Shown: piece after piece, positions 5,797 through 9,343 of the stretch
How positions within the stretch are numbered: the first letter of the stretch is position 1
How the letters are laid out: each line of letters begins with the position of its first letter
Notes under the pieces: generated by a model
The model's input: the letters and a program-made list of their open reading frames with translations, nothing else
Databases searched by the model: none
Told to the model about the DNA's origin: nothing
Program-made: the position numbers and the translations under genes
DNA from: Candidatus Aenigmarchaeota archaeon ex4484_52
GTDB taxonomy: Archaea > EX4484-52
DNA: 9,343 nucleotides
NCBI GenBank assembly: GCA_002254415.1
Contig: NJDR01000022.1
Location: 1-9,343, forward strand
Direction: 5' to 3'

Positions 5797-6025
5797 TTAT
5801 TAGCTGTAAAACTCTGTCTTTTTTGGCAAATGGAGTGTGCTTAAGAATCGTTTGTTCAATATCATATTCATCTATTCGCTCTCCTTTAGATAAATATTTC
5901 TTATATAATTCTTCATAAATATCAGAAAGAATTTCATCACCTATAAGAAAATATAAATCCATTAAAAAAATTCTACCACCAGAAGATTGTTGTGCGTAAT
6001 TTGATTTATCTTCTGATAATGGCAC
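5729..6025 (-). pseudogene. Helical linker segment of the broken metallopeptidase gene
   Basis: The segment reads on from EDGIDINVPLSEDKS through DEILSDIYEELYKKYLSKGE to KHTPFAKKDRV. It is a mostly alpha-helical stretch, as usually follows the zinc site in gluzincin peptidases. It ends by frame slip at the A9 run, where KYCKEDGFF should pass into CHSSSDCCGN. The real frame begins upstream of the ATG at 6025. Confidence 0.6.
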
Positions 6026-6027
6026 AT

Positions 6028-6210
6028 TTATATCAATTCCATCTTCTCTGCATTTTCTATTAAAGTGTTGTATCCCGATATACTTACTTCGCTATAGTCC
6101 CATATCCAGAATTTAGGCGGGTCTCTTCCTATTCTTTCTATCATTAATAATGGAATAAAACACGCAGTGCCTTCATTAAACCAAAGTGGTGAATTATATG
6201 ACCCCCCCAA
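6028..6210 (-). pseudogene. Peptidase core segment carrying the third zinc ligand
   Basis: The segment opens with GGSYNSPLWFNEGTACFIPL. Glu in WFNEG (6172-6174) is the expected third zinc ligand, placed 15 residues after the second His of HETIH once the frame is restored at the C7 run (6202-6208). The spacing is like that of the Peptidase_MA/M61-type gluzincins rather than the 18-residue spacer of M1. A second frame slip follows near 6035-6050. Confidence 0.65.
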
Positions 6211-6389
6211 AACGAATGAATTGTTTCATGAAAAAGCAACCATGCATTATTTATACCTCCTTCTTTACAACCAATATTAATATGTCCTGGACTTCCACTT
6301 AAATCATTAATGCAAGTTATGGTTAATTGTTCGCATGGAAAATCTGTCCTAAAATAAGATTCAATGAGAGGCAATCCTTCTTTTATCAA
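6144..6389 (-). pseudogene. Peptidase core segment carrying HExxH
   Basis: The genuine part covers roughly 6205-6420. It reads IKKEAKQLIKEGLPLIESYF, then a strand region (EQLTITCINDL), and ends at LLFHETIHSFWGG, where HETIH supplies two zinc ligands and the catalytic Glu. Past the G7/C7 run the translation (HIIHHFGLMK...) is out of frame and not meaningful. The apparent start at 6389 is an internal TTG. Confidence 0.65.
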
Positions 6390-6535
6390 TTGCTTTGCTT
6401 CTTTTTTAATTCTTTTCCCAAATGAGATGGAAATCCCTTTGGAAGATTATCAAAAGAAGTGTGTTTTCCACCCCACATACGCAGTTTGACTAATTTTATT
6501 AGTGTTTTTCTAATTTTTTCTTTTACGGCAGACAT
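6386..6535 (-). pseudogene. N-terminal segment of the broken metallopeptidase gene
   Basis: ATG at 6533-6535 starts MSAVKEKIRKTLIKLVKLRM, followed by WGGKHTSFDNLPKGFPSHLG. It is basic and amphipathic, not a clear signal peptide. The frame changes near 6405-6425, where GKRIKKEAKQ continues in another phase. This start lies at the edge of a palindrome-bearing divergent promoter region, which supports it. Confidence 0.5.
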
Positions 6536-6550
6536 ATTTTTTTGATTTAT

Positions 6551-6567
6551 GTTTCAAAAATTGAAAC
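6551..6567. promoter_or_regulatory. Palindromic operator candidate in the divergent promoter region
   Basis: GTTTCAA-AAA-TTGAAAC is a perfect inverted repeat with 7-bp arms. It lies between the peptidase start (6535) and an AT-rich TATA-like stretch (6568-6580, minus strand), where a bound repressor would block transcription. The adjacent winged-helix regulator is the obvious candidate to bind it. Confidence 0.45.
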
Positions 6568-6595
6568 TTATAATATAAATAATTAATACAAAACA

Positions 6596-6604
6596 TTTAT
6601 AAAA
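6596..6604 (+). promoter_or_regulatory. TATA-like box of the winged-helix regulator gene
   Basis: TTTATAAAA would place the transcription start near 6626. That gives a leader of about 90 nt before the ATG at 6715, unlike the leaderless-looking genes elsewhere in the window. The leader contains the hairpin at 6629-6654 and a Shine-Dalgarno sequence. Confidence 0.45.
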
Positions 6605-6628
6605 CTTACTTTACTTATAATAACAATA

Positions 6629-6654
6629 TGTGCGATAATTATTATTATCGTGCA
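6629..6654. promoter_or_regulatory. Second palindrome, at the 5' end of the regulator's leader
   Basis: The core CGATAAT-TATT-ATTATCG (6633-6650) is perfect. It extends outward to an 11-bp stem with two G-U pairs as RNA. It starts about where transcription should begin, so it could be a second operator or a 5'-leader hairpin. Confidence 0.4.
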
Positions 6655-6714
6655 ATATTCAAACATTATAACAAATATGCTTGCTATAATAGTTATAATA
6701 AAAAAGGTAAATAT

Positions 6715-7086
6715 ATGAATTTAGATATAAATGAAGGAACAGAAAAATCAACTTTAATTGAATTTTTAGGCGACTATCCTACAATCAGAGTGCTGGACTT
6801 TCTTTTAACTTTTGATGAATTTGATTATTCAAAAAAAGATATAGCAAAAAATTCAAATGTATCTTGGAATACAATAAACTTGTTTTGGGACAAATTCATT
6901 GAAAAAAATGCTGTTATAAAAACAAGGAAAGTCGGAAAAACAAATATGTATAAATTAAATAAAGAAAATTTAGCAATAAAAAAACTTATCGAATTAGATA
7001 AAAAATTAATGACAATATCTATTGAAGAAATAGAAAAACCAATAATAATAAAACAAAAAGAAAAAATAGCAATTCCAAGAAGGTGA
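6715..7086 (+). CDS. Small winged-helix DNA-binding regulator
   Basis: From ATG at 6715 the protein has 123 residues. The first 75 or so form a winged helix-turn-helix: EKSTLIEFLGDYPTIRVLDF, then FDYSKKDIAKNSNVSWNTIN with the recognition helix, then a wing (VGKTNMYKLN). I recognise this phrase as an archaeal wHTH family found in methanogens and uncultured archaea; target genes are generally not known. The Lys-rich tail has no visible ligand domain. I prefer this start to the in-frame ATG at 6628 because AAGGT at 6704-6708 sits 6 nt upstream and the 29 extra N-terminal residues look like untranslated leader. Two palindromes upstream suggest autoregulation. The stop overlaps the next start as TGATG. 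Confidence 0.85.
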   Translation: MNLDINEGTEKSTLIEFLGDYPTIRVLDFLLTFDEFDYSKKDIAKNSNVSWNTINLFWDKFIEKNAVIKTRKVGKTNMYKLNKENLAIKKLIELDKKLMTISIEEIEKPIIIKQKEKIAIPRR

Positions 7087-7145
7087 TGTTAAAAACCCAC
7101 CGTACCTTTAAAAAATTATCTTCTCTTTATTTAACAAGGTATTAA
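7086..7145 (+). CDS. Tiny TGATG-coupled ORF between the regulator and trpE
   Basis: Its ATG overlaps the stop codon of the regulator (TGATG), with AGAAGG just upstream. It encodes 19 residues (MLKTHRTFKKLSSLYLTRY) and ends one base before the ATG at 7147. The exact chaining suggests translational coupling, but the peptide is too short to assign. It may be a leader peptide, the remnant of a partner gene, or chance. Confidence 0.25.
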   Translation: MLKTHRTFKKLSSLYLTRY

Positions 7146-7179
7146 AATGATAACTAACTATCTCTGGCAACGAAAATAA
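7136..7179 (+). promoter_or_regulatory. Shine-Dalgarno and start region of trpE, or a short leader ORF
   Basis: AAGGT (7136-7140) stands 6 nt before ATG at 7147, the same arrangement as for the regulator gene. The ATG frame reads MITNYLWQRK and stops at 7177-7179. The neighbouring frame, open from 7154, encodes a TrpE-like N-terminus (ISGNENKTKFKIGQITPVYK) with no start codon of its own before GTG 7244. One surplus base around 7150-7160 would join ATG 7147 to trpE. The alternative is a true 10-codon leader peptide with one Trp codon. Confidence 0.45.
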
Positions 7180-7243
7180 AACAAAATTTAAAATCGGTCA
7201 AATAACACCTGTTTATAAATCAATAAATAAAATAATTTCTCCT

Positions 7244-8785
7244 GTGGATTTTTTTGCAAAAATATCTAATTATGGCAGACAAAAAAATTCTTTGTTTTTA
7301 GAATCAGCAGATATTGTTACAAAATACGGAAATTATAGTTTTGGAACTGCAAATCCTGCCTTAAAAATAACAGGAAGAGGCAATAATTTTGAAATTGACG
7401 CTTTAAATGAATTGGGCACAAAATTTCTTGAATTTATAAAAGATGATTTTGCATTTTGCAATTCAATTCACTATTCTGCTAATCAAATAAAAGGAACACT
7501 GAAGCCATTAAAGAAAAAAAACATTACACAGGAAGAAAAATTAAAGCAAAAAACGCATATGGATATTTTAAGGGCAATTGCATTTAAATTTTGTCCAGTC
7601 AAAATCCCAGATATGCCTTATGGTGGATTGATTGGAACAATATCCTATGATTTTATAGACCAGTTTGAAGATTTGCCTAAAAATAAAAATGATATTTTAA
7701 ACACGCCTGATTATGAAATGTATTTTGTTGATAATTTGTTTTGCTGCGACCACCGGCAAAATAAAACATATTTTATTGCAAATGCACTTTTAATGAACAA
7801 TGATTTTCAAAAGGTATTTTTGCAATGCGAAAAAACAATTTATAATTATGAAAAAATATTAAATCAGCCAATGCCAAAAAAAAACAATTTTGCTAAAAAA
7901 AAATCAAAAATAAAAGTAGACATATCAAAAAAGGAATTTATCAATAATGTCAATAAATTAAAACAGCATATTTGCAGTGGAGATATATTTCAGGCAGTAA
8001 TATCGCGAACTTTGATTACCCAATATAATTGCGAGCCATTGGATATATATCAGCATTTGCGAAAACTCAATCCTTCTCCTTATATGTTTTACATTAATTC
8101 AAAAAACAATATTCTTCTTGGAGCATCCCCGGAAATGGCTTTGAAAGTCAAAGGAGAAAAACAAAAAAAAGTCCAGATAAGGCCCATCGCCGGAACAAGA
8201 CCGCGTGGATTGATTAACAATAAATTGGACTTTGATTTGGATGCAAAATATGAACTTGAATTAAAAACAAATAAAAAAGAAATTGCAGAGCATATTATGC
8301 TTGTGGATTTGGCAAGAAATGATGTTGCAAGAGTATCTATTACAGGAAGCAGGATTGTTGATGAATTATTGATAATTGAAAAATATTCCCATGTGCAGCA
8401 CTTGGTGTCCAATGTCTATGGAACTTTAAGAGATGACTTGGACGCACTTTATGCATATCTTGCCTGTATGAATATGGGGACATTAACTGGAGCACCAAAG
8501 CCAAAAGCAATGGAATTAATAAGAAATTTAGAAAAAACCAAAAGGGGCTTGTATGGTGGTTCAGTTGCGTATTTGACGCCGGACGGTGATTTTGACTCAA
8601 CTATTATAATAAGGGCTATGCAATTGAAAGATAATTTTGCTTATATTAGAAGCGGTGCTGGGATTGTCTATAATTCAAATCCAGAAGCAGAATATCAAGA
8701 AACTATGAACAAGGCATTAAGCTGTTTAACAGCAATAAAATTGGCAGGAGGAATTGAATATGAAAACCAAAATAATATTGATTGA
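7244..8785 (+). CDS. trpE: Anthranilate synthase component I
   Basis: TrpE makes anthranilate from chorismate with ammonia from TrpG, the first committed step to tryptophan. From GTG at 7244 there are 513 residues with the full chorismate-binding domain: RPIAGTRPRG (313-322), EHIMLVDLARND (349-360), GTLTGAPKPKAMELI (412-426), the GGSVAYLTPDGDFDST region (438-453) and GAGIVYNSNPEAEYQET (471-487). LFLES (17-21) and NPSPYMF (276-282) match the two halves of the tryptophan feedback site known in bacterial TrpE, so inhibition by tryptophan is expected. Homology continues about 30 codons upstream of GTG, so the true start is probably ATG 7147 with a one-base frame break. It overlaps trpG by 26 nt. 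Confidence 0.96.
   Translation: MDFFAKISNYGRQKNSLFLESADIVTKYGNYSFGTANPALKITGRGNNFEIDALNELGTKFLEFIKDDFAFCNSIHYSANQIKGTLKPLKKKNITQEEKLKQKTHMDILRAIAFKFCPVKIPDMPYGGLIGTISYDFIDQFEDLPKNKNDILNTPDYEMYFVDNLFCCDHRQNKTYFIANALLMNNDFQKVFLQCEKTIYNYEKILNQPMPKKNNFAKKKSKIKVDISKKEFINNVNKLKQHICSGDIFQAVISRTLITQYNCEPLDIYQHLRKLNPSPYMFYINSKNNILLGASPEMALKVKGEKQKKVQIRPIAGTRPRGLINNKLDFDLDAKYELELKTNKKEIAEHIMLVDLARNDVARVSITGSRIVDELLIIEKYSHVQHLVSNVYGTLRDDLDALYAYLACMNMGTLTGAPKPKAMELIRNLEKTKRGLYGGSVAYLTPDGDFDSTIIIRAMQLKDNFAYIRSGAGIVYNSNPEAEYQETMNKALSCLTAIKLAGGIEYENQNNID
8747..8751 (+). promoter_or_regulatory. Ribosome binding site of trpG inside trpE
   Basis: GGAGG lies 8 nt before the trpG ATG at 8760, within the last codons of trpE. 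It decides the trpG start and implies translational coupling of the two synthase subunits. Confidence 0.7.
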
Positions 8786-9343
8786 CAATTTTGATTCATT
8801 TGTTTATAATCTTGCAGATGAGTTTAAAAAAAGAAATATTGATGCAATTGTTTTTAGAAATAATGTTGATATGTATTTAATTGACAAAACAATAAATGAA
8901 TTTGATATAAAATTAATTGTAATCTCTCCCGGTCCCGGAAGCCCAAAAACCGCCGGGATTACTATTTCAATAATAAAAAAATATTGCAAGCAAATCCCTA
9001 TTTTTGGCGTGTGCCTTGGCCATCAGGCAATTGTTGAGGCATTTGGCGGAACAATAAAAAAGGCAGACAATATAGTTCATGGAAAATCATCTTTAATTTT
9101 TCACAGCAAAAAAACAATTTTTAAAAATATTGAAAACCCGTTTTGTGCAGGAAGATATCATTCTCTTTGTGCATTTGATTTGCCAGAATGTCTTGAAATT
9201 TCAGCGAAAACAAGCAATGGAATAATTATGGGCGTCAGGCATAAAAAATATTTTATTGAAGGAGTTCAGTTTCATCCAGAGTCAATACTTACGCCTCTTG
9301 GTGGAAAAATAATTGAGAATTTGATTGAAATAATAAAAAAAAC
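8760..9343 (+). CDS. trpG: Anthranilate synthase component II, glutamine amidotransferase (3' end cut by the window)
   Basis: TrpG releases ammonia from glutamine and passes it to TrpE. The 194 codons present cover nearly all of a class I amidotransferase domain: DNFDSFVYNL (9-18), SPGPGSP (56-62), the nucleophile elbow GVCLGHQAI with Cys85, GRYHSL (131-136), and QFHPES with the catalytic His172 and Glu174. Only the last few residues are missing at the right edge, and no fusion to TrpD is visible so far. The gene starts inside trpE with a strong GGAGG site, so the two subunits are made together. PabA-type dual use in folate synthesis cannot be excluded, but the partner is clearly TrpE. Confidence 0.96.
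   Translation, partial: MKTKIILIDNFDSFVYNLADEFKKRNIDAIVFRNNVDMYLIDKTINEFDIKLIVISPGPGSPKTAGITISIIKKYCKQIPIFGVCLGHQAIVEAFGGTIKKADNIVHGKSSLIFHSKKTIFKNIENPFCAGRYHSLCAFDLPECLEISAKTSNGIIMGVRHKKYFIEGVQFHPESILTPLGGKIIENLIEIIKK

Larger units (their letters stand above)
4860..6535 (-). pseudogene. Zinc metallopeptidase-like gene with cysteine-rich region, broken by six frame changes
   Basis: One gene of about 550 codons can be followed from ATG at 6533-6535 to TAA at 4860-4862, in seven consecutive segments. In order they give: a basic N-terminus; a peptidase core with HETIH at 6216-6230 and WFNEG at 6169-6183; a helical linker; a cysteine-rich region; and a beta-rich C-terminal domain. HExxH plus a downstream Glu is the zinc site of gluzincin-type metallopeptidases. 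Five of the six steps need one extra base and one (A9 at 5745-5753) one base fewer. No nonsense substitutions are seen inside the segments. No clear signal peptide is visible, although the Cys-rich region suggests an extracellular protein. Recent inactivation, phase variation and indel errors all remain possible. Confidence 0.7.

Noticed and set aside
4860..6535. Several separate small genes in the peptidase region
   Set aside because: The segments are colinear and abut at one-base shifts. The zinc motif is shared between two of them, so they are pieces of a single gene rather than independent genes.
6551..6567. CRISPR repeat-like sequence GTTTCAA...TTGAAAC
   Set aside because: Only one copy is present, with no spacer-repeat periodicity and no cas gene. 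A palindromic operator fits the promoter position better.
6628..6714. N-terminal extension of the wHTH protein from ATG 6628
   Set aside because: The 29 extra residues (Tyr/Asn-rich) overlap a palindrome and the predicted leader. The ATG at 6715 has a Shine-Dalgarno and matches the family start.
8089..8600. Minus-strand ORFs within trpE
   Set aside because: They are antisense to the conserved chorismate-binding core, lack motifs and start sites, and overlap each other.

Overview
The window is very AT-rich (strongly A/T by eye, with mostly A/T-ending codons) and reads as archaeal. Several genes have a TATA-like box about 25 nt before the start codon, as in leaderless archaeal transcripts. The first gene encodes an archaeal-type lipoprotein beta-propeller, and the small winged-helix regulator belongs to a family I know from methanogens and uncultured archaea. 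A DPANN-like or other uncultured archaeon is plausible, but the sequence alone does not settle the phylum.

Layout from left to right. Positions 1-891 (minus) hold the N-terminal 297 codons of a secreted beta-propeller lipoprotein that runs off the left edge. Positions 996-4542 hold three tryptophan-pathway genes on the minus strand, read as trpD, trpC, trpF. A SemiSWEET/PQ-loop membrane protein sits on the opposite strand between trpD and trpC, flanked by inverted repeats and by a GC-richer, hairpin-rich stretch. A broken small ORF follows trpF directly, and another small ORF overlaps the end of trpC. Positions 4689-4838 (minus) encode a possible 49-residue single-span membrane protein. Positions 4860-6535 (minus) hold one gene for a zinc metallopeptidase (HExxH...E) with a cysteine-rich region, broken into seven reading-frame segments. 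A divergent control region with two palindromes separates it from a winged-helix regulator (6715-7086, plus). The regulator is followed by a tiny TGATG-coupled ORF, trpE (main frame 7244-8785) and trpG (8760 to the right edge).

Together TrpE/TrpG (anthranilate synthase), TrpD, TrpF and TrpC cover every step from chorismate to indole-3-glycerol phosphate. The tryptophan synthase genes trpA and trpB are not in the window. TrpE keeps both elements of the known tryptophan feedback site, so enzyme-level inhibition is expected. The regulator lies just upstream of trpEG, but it has no visible tryptophan-binding domain.

A recurring feature is the single-base frame break. I see six in the peptidase gene, one at the start of trpD, one probable one at the start of trpE, and two in the ORF after trpF. 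Most look like one missing base, and the best-defined ones fall at homopolymers. The reading frames are otherwise free of nonsense codons, so assembly or sequencing indels are at least as likely as real gene decay. I found no convincing tRNA, rRNA, CRISPR array or intact insertion sequence.
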